Source: Micrococcaceae bacterium Sec5.1 (GTDB lineage: Bacteria; Actinomycetota; Actinomycetes; Actinomycetales; Micrococcaceae). From it: DNA of 64,000 nucleotides. The notes beneath the pieces were generated by a model, which worked only from the letters and a program-made list of their open reading frames with translations, did not search any database and was not told the DNA's origin. Positions 1 through 8,391 of the stretch are shown one piece after another. Each line of letters starts with the position of its first letter. The stretch's first letter is position 1. Position numbers and translations under genes: made by a program. The DNA lies in NCBI GenBank assembly GCA_039636795.1, contig CP143430.1, forward strand, positions 868,001-932,000, read 5' to 3'.

Positions 1-75
1 CTTGGCTTTTTCCGTATCGGATGTCATCAGATCAATCCAGCACGGTGCGCCGGTGGTGATGTCAGGCGTAGGCAT
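1..75 (-). CDS. VOC (glyoxalase/bleomycin resistance) family protein, N-terminal fragment
   Basis: Only the first 25 codons are present; the gene runs off the left edge. The peptide starts MPTPDITTGAPCWIDLMTSD, and the segment CWIDLMTSDTEKAK is typical of the first beta-alpha unit of VOC-fold proteins, where it precedes an FYGxLFGW motif. The ATG is preceded on the minus strand by AGGAG at good spacing, which supports the start. Substrate and function cannot be judged from this fragment. The family assignment rests on N-terminal resemblance only. Confidence 0.7.
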   Translation of the reverse strand, partial: MPTPDITTGAPCWIDLMTSDTEKAK

Positions 76-240
76 AAGTGAGGCTCCTGTGTTTGCTCCG
101 CGGCGAAAGCCACGGCTGTTTGTCGGCGGTTGTGAGGACAAGCAGAACACTATGCGGGGGCTATGACAGTTTCAATGATTTTCTGGGTGTCAGTTCTCAG
201 ATCCGGATGAGAGTCCAACATCTGGCCCCGGTTTTAAGCC

Positions 241-272
241 AAAAATGCCCCGGGTTCGTGAACCCGGGGCAT
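241..272 (-). terminator. Rho-independent terminator of tRNA-Ser
   Basis: A perfect 12-bp inverted repeat (245-256 with 261-272, loop CGTG) is followed on the minus strand by a run of T (241-244). It lies 8 nt beyond the 3' end of tRNA-Ser, so it fits as that gene's intrinsic terminator. Confidence 0.85.
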
Positions 273-279
273 CTGCTGG

Positions 280-367
280 CGGAAGGTAAGGGATTTGAAC
301 CCTTGGTACGGGGTTACCGCACACTGGTTTTCAAGACCAGCTCCTTAGGCCGCTCGGACAACCTTCC
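280..367 (-). tRNA. tRNA-Ser (anticodon TGA)
   Basis: On the minus strand the 88-nt sequence folds as a class II tRNA. The acceptor arms are GGAAGGT and ACCTTCC with discriminator G. The anticodon arm CTGGTCTTGAAAACCAG places TGA in the loop. A long variable arm and the T arm GGGTTCAAATCCC are present. No CCA is encoded. Length, variable arm and anticodon agree with a serine tRNA reading UCN codons. Confidence 0.95.
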
Positions 368-469
368 CTGCCTAGTAGTGTTTCATAGGGAGTTGGCTGT
401 TCCAAAACATCACGTGCTCCAGTCCCTGCCCCGGGCCTGGATGTACAAGCAAGAAACCGGGAGTTCGTC

Positions 470-1453
470 ATGAAAGCCGTCTTTATTTCCGAACCAGGCG
501 GACCCGAAGTCCTCGAAGTCCGTGACGTACCGGCACCGGTGCCGGGCGAGGGCGAAGTACTGATCGACGTCGTAGCTGCTGGCCTCAACCGTGCCGACGT
601 CCAGCAACGCCGTGGCTTCTACCCACCACCGCCAGGGGCCTCGGAAATTCCCGGACTGGAGGTATCCGGCCGCATCGCCGCGTTCGGGCCAGGAGTCACC
701 AAAGCCTTCTCAGTGGGAGACAAAGTAGTGGCGCTGTTGTCGGGCGGGGGATATGCCCAGCAGGTCGCCGTGCCCGCAGAGCAAGTACTGCGACTTCCCG
801 ACGGCGTAGACCTGGTCACCGCTGCGGCACTGCCCGAGGTGGCGGCAACCGTGTACTCGAACCTCGTCATGACGGCCCAGCTACAACCCGGGGAGACTGT
901 GCTCATCCACGGCGCCACCGGCGGCATCGGCACCATGGCCATCCAGCTCGCCAAGGCGTACGGGGCAAAGGTAGCCACCACCGCCGGCTCTGACGAAAAA
1001 GTTGGCACAGCAAAGGCCTTCCTCGGTGCCGACATCGCCATCAATTACAACGAGGAAGACTTCCCTGAAAGCCTCAAGGCTCAAAACGGAGGCAAAGGCG
1101 CGGACGTGATCCTCGACGTCGTGGGCGCCAAGTACCTGCAACAGAACATCGAAGCCCTCGCCGACTACGGCAGGCTGATCGTCATCGGCCTGCAGGGCGG
1201 AAGCAAAGCCGAGATAAATCTGGGGCAACTGCTCAGCAAGCGCGCCGCTGTGATCGGCACGGCTCTTCGGCCCCGGCCGGTGGCCGAAAAGGGCATCATC
1301 ATGTCCGCCGTACGGGAGTCCGTGTGGCCCATGCTCGCAGATGGCCGCATCAAGCCTCTGGTGGCCAAATCATTTCCGCTGGATCGGGTCCGCGAGGCAC
1401 ATGAATACTTTGATTCCGGAGAGCACGTAGGAAAGGTCCTCCTGCTCCTCTAA
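470..1453 (+). CDS. NAD(P)H-quinone oxidoreductase, PIG3-like (MDR superfamily)
   Basis: A 327-aa zinc-independent medium-chain dehydrogenase/reductase. The N-terminal GroES-like half starts MKAVFISEPGGPEVLEVRDV. The Rossmann half carries the nucleotide-binding motif HGATGGIGTMAIQLAK at about residues 144-159. The FYPPPPGASEIPGLEVSG segment is typical of the TP53I3/PIG3 quinone oxidoreductase subgroup. Family members reduce quinones with NADPH in the cytosol. The ATG has a GGGAG ribosome-binding site. A PadR-type regulator follows 62 nt downstream in the same direction and may be co-transcribed. The physiological substrate is not evident. Confidence 0.88.
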   Translation: MKAVFISEPGGPEVLEVRDVPAPVPGEGEVLIDVVAAGLNRADVQQRRGFYPPPPGASEIPGLEVSGRIAAFGPGVTKAFSVGDKVVALLSGGGYAQQVAVPAEQVLRLPDGVDLVTAAALPEVAATVYSNLVMTAQLQPGETVLIHGATGGIGTMAIQLAKAYGAKVATTAGSDEKVGTAKAFLGADIAINYNEEDFPESLKAQNGGKGADVILDVVGAKYLQQNIEALADYGRLIVIGLQGGSKAEINLGQLLSKRAAVIGTALRPRPVAEKGIIMSAVRESVWPMLADGRIKPLVAKSFPLDRVREAHEYFDSGEHVGKVLLLL

Positions 1454-1515
1454 CAGTCACAGCAGCCCCTTCCACGCAGGACGTCCGCCAACCACCCCCA
1501 GTAGCGAGGAGCCTC

Positions 1516-2058
1516 ATGTCCATCCGGCACAGTCTGCTTGCCCTGCTTCAGGACCAGCCCCGGTATGGCTATGAGCTGCGCGTGGAATTCGAGGACCGCA
1601 CGGGTGCTGCCTGGCCACTGAACATCGGTCAGGTGTACACCACGCTGGACCGGCTTGAGCGCGATGGCCTTGTCAGCAAAGACGGCGACGACGGCGGCGG
1701 CCACGTGGTTTACAGCATCACTGACGCCGGGGTCGAGGAAGTTGCGGCCTGGTTTGAGGGAGCCGTTGACCGCGACAACCCGCCGAGGAATGAAATTGCG
1801 ATCAAGCTTGCGCTCGCCGTGACACTGCCGGGCGTGGACGCCTCGGCTGTCATCCAGTCCCAACGCGAAGTTTCCGTTCGCGCCCTGCAGGAACATACGC
1901 AAACGCGGAAGGCCGTCTCAGCCAACCAACGCTCCTCAGACACCGCATGGCTCCTGGTGCTCGATTCCCTGATCTTTCAAGCCGAGGCGGAAGTGCGCTG
2001 GCTGGATCTTTGCGAGGCGCGCATGGTTCAGTCGCAGGGCAACAGAGGGCTCAGTTAG
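1516..2058 (+). CDS. PadR family transcriptional regulator
   Basis: A 180-aa protein with the PadR winged helix at the N terminus (SIRHSLLALLQDQPRYGYEL, then IGQVYTTLDRLERDGLV as recognition helix and wing, ITDAG at the end of the wing). A longer C-terminal helical part (about 80-180) resembles the dimerisation domain of subfamily-2 PadR proteins. Such proteins are usually repressors of detoxification or efflux genes. Its position 62 nt behind the quinone oxidoreductase suggests it regulates that gene, possibly with itself. The preceding ribosome-binding site is GAGGAG. The ligand is unknown. Confidence 0.88.
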   Translation: MSIRHSLLALLQDQPRYGYELRVEFEDRTGAAWPLNIGQVYTTLDRLERDGLVSKDGDDGGGHVVYSITDAGVEEVAAWFEGAVDRDNPPRNEIAIKLALAVTLPGVDASAVIQSQREVSVRALQEHTQTRKAVSANQRSSDTAWLLVLDSLIFQAEAEVRWLDLCEARMVQSQGNRGLS

Positions 2059-2211
2059 TACGCCCACCGCAGGGGTACTACCGCTTATCGCAGGACCATG
2101 GGCGTTCCGGTGTCACCTGCACGTTCTGTATGTCCTCTTTGTTAGCGTGCCCTGACTGTTCAGCGCACCCGCGGCCACCACCGCAGCAGTTCTCAAGGAG
2201 GAGACACGGGC

Positions 2212-4524
2212 ATGACCCCTGACCATACAGAACCTGACCAAACGGAACTTGACCGAACAGAACTTGATCGAACAGAAGAAGTGAAGGGCGCCGATCGTAC
2301 GCTGCCCCCAACCGCCGTGGACGAGTCTGTTCTGGAGGCCGATGACCGAAGGTGGACTCCGGCGAGGATCGCAATCTGGGCGGCGATTTCCCTGCTGGGG
2401 GCCGTGGCCTGGTTCATGCTGGCATTGGTCCGCGGAGAGACCGTCAATGCCATCTGGTTTGTTTTCGCAGCCGTGTGCACCTACCTGATCGGCTACCGCT
2501 TCTACTCGAAGGTTATTGAACGGTATCTCCTCAAGCCCAATGACCGCCGCGCCACTCCGGCCGAATACAAGGCCGACGGCAAGGACTACGTCCGTACTGA
2601 CCGCAACGTCTTGTTTGGTCACCACTTTGCCGCCATTGCAGGCGCGGGACCGTTGGTGGGTCCGATCATTGCAGCACAGATGGGCTATCTCCCCGGCACT
2701 ATCTGGATCATCATAGGCGTCGTTCTTGCCGGTGCGGTGCAGGACTACCTGGTCATGTTCTTCTCCATGCGCCGTGGTGGCCGCTCGCTGGGCCAGATGG
2801 CCCGTGAGGAACTCGGTGTCATTGGTGGAACTGCGGCGCTCGTGGCAACGCTGCTCATCATGATCATCATCGTGGCCATTCTTGCCTTGGTGGTGGTCAA
2901 CGCCCTGGGTGAAAGCCCGTGGGGCGTGTTCTCGGTGGGCATGACAATTCCCATTGCACTCTTCATGGGCGTCTACCTGCGTTATCTTCGTCCGGGCAAG
3001 GTCATGGAAGTCTCCATCATTGGCTTCGTTCTCCTGATGGCAGCCATTATTGGTGGCGGTGCCGTGGCTGGCACCGAATGGGGCGCGGCCTTCTTCCACC
3101 TGGACAAGGTCACCATCGCCTGGGGCCTCATCGTCTACGGTTTCATCGCGGCCATCCTGCCTGTGTGGTTGCTCCTTGCGCCGCGTGACTACTTGTCTAC
3201 GTTCATGAAAATCGGCGTGATCGTGATGCTCGCTGTCGCCATCATCGTGGTTCGCCCGGAAATCAGCGTCCCGGCGTTCAGTGAGTTCGCTGGCCGTGAG
3301 AACGGCCCGGTCTTCTCCGGGGCGCTCTTCCCGTTCCTCTTCGTCACCATCGCCTGTGGTGCCTTGTCCGGTTTCCATGCACTCATCTCGTCGGGAACCA
3401 CTCCCAAACTGATCGAGAAGGAACGTCAGACCCGCTTCATCGGCTACGGCGGCATGTTGATGGAATCCTTCGTGGCCATCATGGCGCTGGTAGCTGCCAT
3501 TTCGATCGATCGCGGCATCTACTTCGCCATGAACGCGCCACTGGCACTTACGGGTGGCACGGTGGAATCCGCTGCGCAGTGGGTGAACAGCCTTGGCCTG
3601 GCCAACGTCAACATCACTCCTGACCTTTTGGCGCAGACTGCCAAGGACGTGGGAGAAGAGAGCATCATCTCGCGTTCGGGTGGGGCCCCTACCTTGGCGG
3701 TCGGCCTGGCCCACATCATGCAACAGTTCATTGGTGGGCCGGCAATGATGGCCTTCTGGTACCACTTCGCCATCATGTTTGAGGCACTCTTCATTCTGAC
3801 GGCCGTTGACGCCGGAACCCGCGTGGCGCGCTTCATGCTGCAGGACTCCATCGGCAACTTCGTGCCCAAGTTCAAGGAGCCCGCCTGGCGTCCGGGCGCT
3901 TGGCTGTGCACGGCCATCATGGTGGGAGCCTGGGGCGCCGTACTGTTGCTGGGCGTGACGGATCCACTGGGCGGCATCAATACGTTCTTCCCCTTGTTCG
4001 GCATCGCAAACCAGCTCCTGGCCGCAATTGCCCTGGCGGTGTGCATGGCCATCGCGGCCAAGCGCGGGGCCTTCCGTTACCTGTGGATCGTGGCGGTCCC
4101 CTTGGCCTTCGCGGCCGTCGTCACCATTACGGCCAGCTTCCACAAGATCTTCTCGCCGGTTCCGGCAGTGGGCTACTTCGCCAACAACCAGGCATTTGCG
4201 AAAGCCCTGGCAGATGGCAAAACGCAGTTCGGGACGGCAAAGACTGTCGCAGCCATGGAAGCGGTGGTCCGCAATACTGCGATTCAAGGCGTGCTTTCGG
4301 TCATCTTTGTCGCTTTGAGCATCATTGTGATCATCACTGCAGTGGTGGCGACAGTCAGGGCTTTCCGTGCCGGTGGCGGGAAGGACCACGAGGATCCGGC
4401 CTTGCCGTCCAAGGTCTTTGCCCCTGCCGGGCTGATCCCGACCTCCGCAGAGAAGGAGTTGCTCGCTGAATGGGACGCCTTGCCGGCCGGGCAACGGACA
4501 AAAAAGGCGGGGCATCACTCATGA
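2212..4524 (+). CDS. cstA: Carbon starvation protein CstA family transporter
   Basis: A 770-aa polytopic inner-membrane protein of the CstA family (peptide and pyruvate uptake). After a hydrophilic 40-residue N terminus there are many hydrophobic spans. Family-typical segments are visible: YRFYSKVIER, the FGHHFAAIAGAGPLVGPI block, LGVIGG, and the late DAGTRVARFMLQD and FPLFGIANQLLAAIAL motifs. The ATG follows the strong site AAGGAGGAGA. The N terminus contains three 15-bp tandem repeats encoding E-[PL]-D-[QR]-T. The stop overlaps the start of the next gene (ATGA), so the two are translationally coupled, as is usual for cstA and ybdD homologues. Confidence 0.95.
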   Translation: MTPDHTEPDQTELDRTELDRTEEVKGADRTLPPTAVDESVLEADDRRWTPARIAIWAAISLLGAVAWFMLALVRGETVNAIWFVFAAVCTYLIGYRFYSKVIERYLLKPNDRRATPAEYKADGKDYVRTDRNVLFGHHFAAIAGAGPLVGPIIAAQMGYLPGTIWIIIGVVLAGAVQDYLVMFFSMRRGGRSLGQMAREELGVIGGTAALVATLLIMIIIVAILALVVVNALGESPWGVFSVGMTIPIALFMGVYLRYLRPGKVMEVSIIGFVLLMAAIIGGGAVAGTEWGAAFFHLDKVTIAWGLIVYGFIAAILPVWLLLAPRDYLSTFMKIGVIVMLAVAIIVVRPEISVPAFSEFAGRENGPVFSGALFPFLFVTIACGALSGFHALISSGTTPKLIEKERQTRFIGYGGMLMESFVAIMALVAAISIDRGIYFAMNAPLALTGGTVESAAQWVNSLGLANVNITPDLLAQTAKDVGEESIISRSGGAPTLAVGLAHIMQQFIGGPAMMAFWYHFAIMFEALFILTAVDAGTRVARFMLQDSIGNFVPKFKEPAWRPGAWLCTAIMVGAWGAVLLLGVTDPLGGINTFFPLFGIANQLLAAIALAVCMAIAAKRGAFRYLWIVAVPLAFAAVVTITASFHKIFSPVPAVGYFANNQAFAKALADGKTQFGTAKTVAAMEAVVRNTAIQGVLSVIFVALSIIVIITAVVATVRAFRAGGGKDHEDPALPSKVFAPAGLIPTSAEKELLAEWDALPAGQRTKKAGHHS
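2230..2274 (+). repeat. Three 15-bp in-frame tandem repeats at the cstA 5' end
   Basis: The units start at 2230, 2245 and 2260. The last two differ by one base (GAACTTGACCGAACA and GAACTTGATCGAACA); the first is more diverged. They encode EPDQT-ELDRT-ELDRT in the cytoplasmic N terminus of CstA, so the copy number can change without breaking the frame. Confidence 0.85.
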
Positions 4525-4721
4525 TTTCCATGGCAAAGGGCTTTAAGGGCTTTCGAGGTTTTGCCGCGTACATGAGCTCACTCATGGGCGCAGACGCTTA
4601 CCGGAAGTACCTTGAGCACTTCAGGTCCACGGGCCACTCCGGTCCTGCCATGACAGAACGCGAGTTCTGGCGGGACCGGATGGACCGGCAGGACAGCAAT
4701 CCCCAGGGCCGATGCTGCTGA
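4521..4721 (+). CDS. ybdD: YbdD/YjiX family small protein (DUF466)
   Basis: A 66-aa protein matching the length and layout of YbdD. It has a basic start, a central YRKYLEHFRSTG segment, TEREFWRDRMDRQ, and a terminal RCC. Genes of this family almost always follow cstA/btsT-type transporters, and the protein is thought to assist the transporter. The ATG overlaps the cstA stop codon by four bases, so its translation depends on cstA. It is probably membrane-associated through the transporter; no membrane span is visible. Confidence 0.9.
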   Translation: MISMAKGFKGFRGFAAYMSSLMGADAYRKYLEHFRSTGHSGPAMTEREFWRDRMDRQDSNPQGRCC

Positions 4722-4795
4722 AGTTTCGCTACGAACGAAGTCCAAAATCCGGTCCTGGACCCTGGTTCCCGTAAACCGCATGAGAGTATGAACGG

Positions 4796-5437
4796 ATGAG
4801 CGATCTGAACGACATTCAGCCCACGGATGAGGCTTCGGACGACACCCCCGTGGAGGGAACCACCTTGGAGGAGGGCACAGTCGCGCCCGGCGAACAGCAG
4901 CCTGGCAAGGGAGTCCCTGTCAAGGATGGCAAGCCCAGGGGCGCGAACCTCCAGGAACTCGTTGACGAACCGGCCAAGGTAATGAGGATCGGGACCATGA
5001 TCCGCCAGCTCCTTGAAGAGGTGAAGAGTGCGCCGCTGGACGATGCCGCCCGGGGCAGGCTGGCAGAGATTCACGAGCGCTCCATCAAGGAACTCGAGGA
5101 TGGATTGGCTCCGGAGCTCATCGAAGAGCTGGAACGCATCAGTCTTCCTTTCCCCGATGAGAAGGCACCATCGGATGCAGAGCTTCGTATCGCCCAGGCC
5201 CAGCTTGTCGGCTGGTTGGAGGGCCTGTTCCATGGCATCCAGGCTGCTGTAGCGGCACAGCAGGCCGCCAAGGCACAGATGCAACTGCGTCAGCTTCCCC
5301 CGGGAACTGTCATTGCGCCTGGTATTGTCATCGGCGAAAATGGTCAACCCCAGCGGGCCGCTGCACCGGGTGCGCCCGGCGCCGTGCCCCAGGGCCGGCC
5401 CGAAGATCCGGACCATGGCCCGGGCCAGTACCTCTGA
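4796..5437 (+). CDS. bpa: Bacterial proteasome activator (Bpa/PafE)
   Basis: A 213-aa protein of the DUF2587/Bpa family, which forms dodecameric rings that open the 20S proteasome gate without ATP. After an acidic low-complexity N terminus (1-45), a helical core (about 55-165: VDEPAKVMRIGTMIRQLLEE, LAPELIEELERISLPF, AQLVGWLEGLFHGIQ) matches the family. The C terminus is GQYL, the hydrophobic-Tyr-X motif by which Bpa docks in proteasome alpha-ring pockets. No proteasome subunit gene is in this window. It is followed 2 nt later by a small conserved-looking gene. Confidence 0.93.
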   Translation: MSDLNDIQPTDEASDDTPVEGTTLEEGTVAPGEQQPGKGVPVKDGKPRGANLQELVDEPAKVMRIGTMIRQLLEEVKSAPLDDAARGRLAEIHERSIKELEDGLAPELIEELERISLPFPDEKAPSDAELRIAQAQLVGWLEGLFHGIQAAVAAQQAAKAQMQLRQLPPGTVIAPGIVIGENGQPQRAAAPGAPGAVPQGRPEDPDHGPGQYL

Positions 5438-5439
5438 GC

Positions 5440-5898
5440 TTGACTGTGGGTTTCTTTGGGGCCGTCCGGCAAGGGCGGAAGGACGATCTTGAGCTGGGTA
5501 AGGGGCTCTGGCGCCGCGCCCACGATCGCTTTCACCGCGGATTGGACCGGTACCACCAGGTCCTTGAGGGCGTCGAAGACGACCAGCTCTACAACGAGCT
5601 CGTGGAGATCGCGAATGAGCTGGCTGAGTTGTCTCCTCGTGTAAGGATCATCTGTGTCGAAGCCCAAAAGAGGGCGCCGAGCGATGGCTTGGACGTTCCT
5701 GGTTCACTCGCCGGTGTTCACCGCGCTCTGTCCAAGGCTGGAAATTCCTTGGCCACTACGGCAGAAGCGGCAGCCATGCTTCGGCTCGCCGTTGGACCCG
5801 TACCGGTGGGCGCATTGTCCGTTAGGCGCCGGGCAGAGTCGGTCTTCGAGCAGGTGGCCGACGCCGAACGCCAACTGCAGGCGCAAGGGATCCAATAA
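5440..5898 (+). CDS. Hypothetical protein downstream of bpa
   Basis: A 152-aa, mostly helical soluble protein starting at TTG 2 nt after the bpa stop, so probably co-translated. No catalytic motif or membrane span was found. The N-terminal half (LGKGLWRRAHDRFHRGLDRY, DDQLYNELVEIANELAELSP) is amphipathic and may form a helical bundle. I do not recognise a named family. The tight coupling to bpa suggests a role related to proteasome activation or simply a shared transcript. A later GTG at codon 3 is an alternative start. Confidence 0.65.
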   Translation: MTVGFFGAVRQGRKDDLELGKGLWRRAHDRFHRGLDRYHQVLEGVEDDQLYNELVEIANELAELSPRVRIICVEAQKRAPSDGLDVPGSLAGVHRALSKAGNSLATTAEAAAMLRLAVGPVPVGALSVRRRAESVFEQVADAERQLQAQGIQ

Positions 5899-5908
5899 AG
5901 GAAGCGTT

Positions 5909-5938
5909 TGCAAATACTGGCGCTCGCCTGTATTTGCA
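5909..5938. other. 14-bp inverted repeat (hairpin) between the bpa operon and the aldo-keto reductase
   Basis: TGCAAATACTGGCG and CGCCTGTATTTGCA flank a 2-nt CT gap with one mismatch. It begins 11 nt after the preceding stop codon. There is no T-run on either side, so it is not a classic intrinsic terminator. It could be an mRNA-stabilising hairpin, a weak terminator, or an operator for the gene starting at 6019. Confidence 0.7.
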
Positions 5939-6018
5939 GATTGCAAGCAGTTAAGCGGATAGCTGATCTCTGTAATATTTGGTGCCTCAGGCAACCCTTT
6001 GCTGGCAGGATGGCACAC

Positions 6019-6858
6019 ATGACTTCGTCACCAACACTTACTTTCAACGACGGCAACACCATCCCCCAACTCGGCTACGGGGTGTGGCAAGTTGAAGACG
6101 ATGTAGCCGAAAAAGTTGTCCGGCAGGCATTCGAAGCGGGCTTCCGCCACATCGACACCGCAAAGATTTACGGGAACGAGTCTGGTGTAGGCCGCGCCAT
6201 TGCTTCCTCTGGCCTTTCTGCCGAAGAAATCTTCATTACGACCAAGCTGTGGAACGCCGACCAAGGCTATGAGTCCACGCTGGCCGCTTTCCAAGAATCC
6301 ATGGACCGCTTGGGCCTTGAGACCCTGGATCTCTACCTCATCCACTGGCAGCAGCCCAAGCAGGACAAGTTCGTGGATACCTGGAAGGCCCTCATTGAGC
6401 TGAAGAAGCGCGGCCGGGTCAGGTCCATCGGTGTTTCTAACTTCACGGTTGAGGGACTGCAGCGCATCATCGATGAAACCGGGGTTGTTCCGGCCATCAA
6501 CCAGGTGGAACTTCACCCGTTCTTCAACCAGGCCGAACTGCGCGCGTTCAACGCCTCCAAGGGCATCCTGACGCAGGCTTGGTCGCCGCTTGGCCAAGGT
6601 GGGGAATTGTTGGAGAACGCCACAATGGCCCAAATCGCAGCCAAGCATGACGCCACCCCGGCCCAGGTAGTCATAGCTTGGCACCTGGCCATCGGCAACG
6701 TCGTGATCCCCAAGTCCGTTACGGAGTCCCGTATCCCGGAGAACTTCGCCGCCTTGGACGTCAAACTGAACGAGGCCGACGTCGAGGCAATCAATGGCTT
6801 GGACCGCGGTGCCGAAGGCCGCATCGGCCCCGACCCGGCGGTTTCCGACTTCGCCTAA
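6019..6858 (+). CDS. Aldo/keto reductase (2,5-diketo-gluconate reductase-like)
   Basis: A 279-aa NADPH-dependent (beta/alpha)8-barrel reductase. The family signatures are present: GFRHIDTAKIYGNESGVGRA (catalytic Asp and Tyr), the LDLYLIHWQQP motif with the catalytic His, IGVSNF, and the C-terminal VIPKSVTESRIPENFAALD for the cofactor phosphate. The catalytic Lys lies in ITTKLWN. This resembles the AKR5 group that reduces 2,5-diketo-D-gluconate, methylglyoxal and other aldehydes. The ATG at 6019 has AGGA at 8-nt spacing; an in-frame ATG at 6010 is an alternative. A terminator follows at 6875. Confidence 0.92.
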   Translation: MTSSPTLTFNDGNTIPQLGYGVWQVEDDVAEKVVRQAFEAGFRHIDTAKIYGNESGVGRAIASSGLSAEEIFITTKLWNADQGYESTLAAFQESMDRLGLETLDLYLIHWQQPKQDKFVDTWKALIELKKRGRVRSIGVSNFTVEGLQRIIDETGVVPAINQVELHPFFNQAELRAFNASKGILTQAWSPLGQGGELLENATMAQIAAKHDATPAQVVIAWHLAIGNVVIPKSVTESRIPENFAALDVKLNEADVEAINGLDRGAEGRIGPDPAVSDFA

Positions 6859-6874
6859 GCCCGAAGCCTGAACC

Positions 6875-6909
6875 AGGTGCCCCGCTCCCTTACCTGGGGC
6901 GGGGCACCT
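6875..6909. terminator. Bidirectional terminator hairpin
   Basis: An 11-bp perfect inverted repeat (AGGTGCCCCGC/GCGGGGCACCT) with a 13-nt loop lies between the convergent aldo-keto reductase and hydantoinase genes. The flanks are not T-rich, so efficiency is uncertain, but the position suits termination in both directions. Confidence 0.65.
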
Positions 6910-6966
6910 GCCGTTAACGCGCGACGTCGGTACTCGCCTGGCCGCGCGCGGCACCTCAAATCCGCG

Positions 6967-8391
6967 TCAGCAAGCCGGGCGGTTGAGCACGTCGCTGGAC
7001 ACTCGTTGTTTGAGGAGTGAGCCATCAGGACCGGTCTGCAACTTCCGGTCTTCCACCATGACAGTTCCGCGGAGTACGGTCATGCTTGGCCACGCCGCCA
7101 CCTGGTAGCCCTCCCACGGCGTGTAGTCCGCCTCGTGGAGGTCGGATGCGGTGATCCGACGGTCCACGGTGGTGTCCAGAACTGCCAGGTCCGCGTCGCT
7201 GCCAATGGCAATCACGCCCTTTTGTGGGTAGAGGCCGAGGATCTTCGCGGCATTGGCAGAGGTGATGTCAACGAAACGTGTCAGGTCCAAGCCACGCTTT
7301 GAGACGCCCTCTGTGTACGCCACTGCCATGCGCATCTCCACACCGGCGTGACCCCCGGTTGCGTCCAGGATCGTCTTTCCGCGCGTCTTGACGTCGAGGT
7401 CTGTGCAGACGCCGTCAGTCGCCAGCGTGCTGAGCGAGCCCTCCAACAGCGACTCCCACATCGAATCCCGGTCTGTTTCAGACTTCAACGATGGATAGGT
7501 GTGATAGATGGCGCCGTTCTTCTGCCGGTAATCCTCAGCGGTGAAGTAGGCGTAGTGCGGAAGGATCTCTCCATAAACAGCTTGGCCGCGTCCCCGGGCC
7601 TCGCGGATTGCATCAACGCCCTCACGGGCACTGACATGCATCAAATAGATCGGGGCCCCAACATGATGAGCCAGCGTGATGGCGCGCTGGAACGAGAGCT
7701 TCTCGGACAAGTTGTTGTGGGCATGGTGCATGTACTCGATGCCGATCTTGCCCTCGCGCTGCAACTTCTTGTAGGAGTACATAACGATGTCATCGTCCTC
7801 GGCGTGCACGGCAAGCATGGCTCCAGCAGCCGCGGTCTGCTCCATCAACCCCCACATGTTGCCCAGATCGGTTTTCTGTTTGGGCCGCGTCGGCGTCGTA
7901 TTCGTCATCCACACCTTGTAACTGCCATGGCCCCCAGCTACCGCGTCGGGGATCTGCTCCAGGACCTCGAAGGGGATTTCGGGCTCCTTGAATGTTCCGT
8001 GCAGCGCGTAGTCCGTGTAGGTGGAACCGGCCCATTCGGCCGATTTCCGAGCGAACGACTCAGATAGTTCGTCGCCTGGCTTCCAGTGGGCGAAGTCCAC
8101 CAGTGTGGTTGTGCCGCCATAGATGGCGCCCTCGCTCACGCGGTCAGGGCCGAAGCACATGATGCCGCTCTCGGCCGCGGTGGGAAGCACCGAGTTGGTG
8201 TGTACGTGTGGGTCGACGCCGCCGGGAACCACCAGCTGACCTTTGAGGTCCACTACCCGCCGGGCTTTGTCGGGCGTGCCAACTCCGGTGGCGCGCAGGG
8301 ACACGATCTTGCCTTGGGCTATGCCGATGTCAAGGCGTTCGGCACCCGAGGGCGTGACGACCAATCCATTGGTCAGGAGGAGATCAAACAT
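6967..8391 (-). CDS. Hydantoinase/dihydropyrimidinase family amidohydrolase
   Basis: A 474-aa cyclic amidase of the dihydroorotase/hydantoinase group. Visible metal ligands are H62 and H64 in VDPHVHTN, the carbamylated-lysine segment GSYKVWMTN, His in LAVHAED and YLMHVSAREG, and Asp in LATDGVCTD. Such enzymes open cyclic ureides (hydantoins, dihydropyrimidines, allantoin) to N-carbamoyl acids. The start at 8391 overlaps the upstream acetamidase by 8 nt; an ATG at 8406 is possible. It is the last gene of a leftward operon with an aminotransferase and an acetamidase, so a ring-opening step in the island is likely. The exact substrate cannot be read from the sequence. Confidence 0.9.
   Translation of the reverse strand: MFDLLLTNGLVVTPSGAERLDIGIAQGKIVSLRATGVGTPDKARRVVDLKGQLVVPGGVDPHVHTNSVLPTAAESGIMCFGPDRVSEGAIYGGTTTLVDFAHWKPGDELSESFARKSAEWAGSTYTDYALHGTFKEPEIPFEVLEQIPDAVAGGHGSYKVWMTNTTPTRPKQKTDLGNMWGLMEQTAAAGAMLAVHAEDDDIVMYSYKKLQREGKIGIEYMHHAHNNLSEKLSFQRAITLAHHVGAPIYLMHVSAREGVDAIREARGRGQAVYGEILPHYAYFTAEDYRQKNGAIYHTYPSLKSETDRDSMWESLLEGSLSTLATDGVCTDLDVKTRGKTILDATGGHAGVEMRMAVAYTEGVSKRGLDLTRFVDITSANAAKILGLYPQKGVIAIGSDADLAVLDTTVDRRITASDLHEADYTPWEGYQVAAWPSMTVLRGTVMVEDRKLQTGPDGSLLKQRVSSDVLNRPAC

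Noticed and set aside
2113..4518. An 801-codon open frame on the minus strand opposite cstA
   Set aside because: It is fully antisense to a clear CstA gene, is extremely rich in His, Asp, Gln and Arg with no domain, and reflects high-GC third-position bias.
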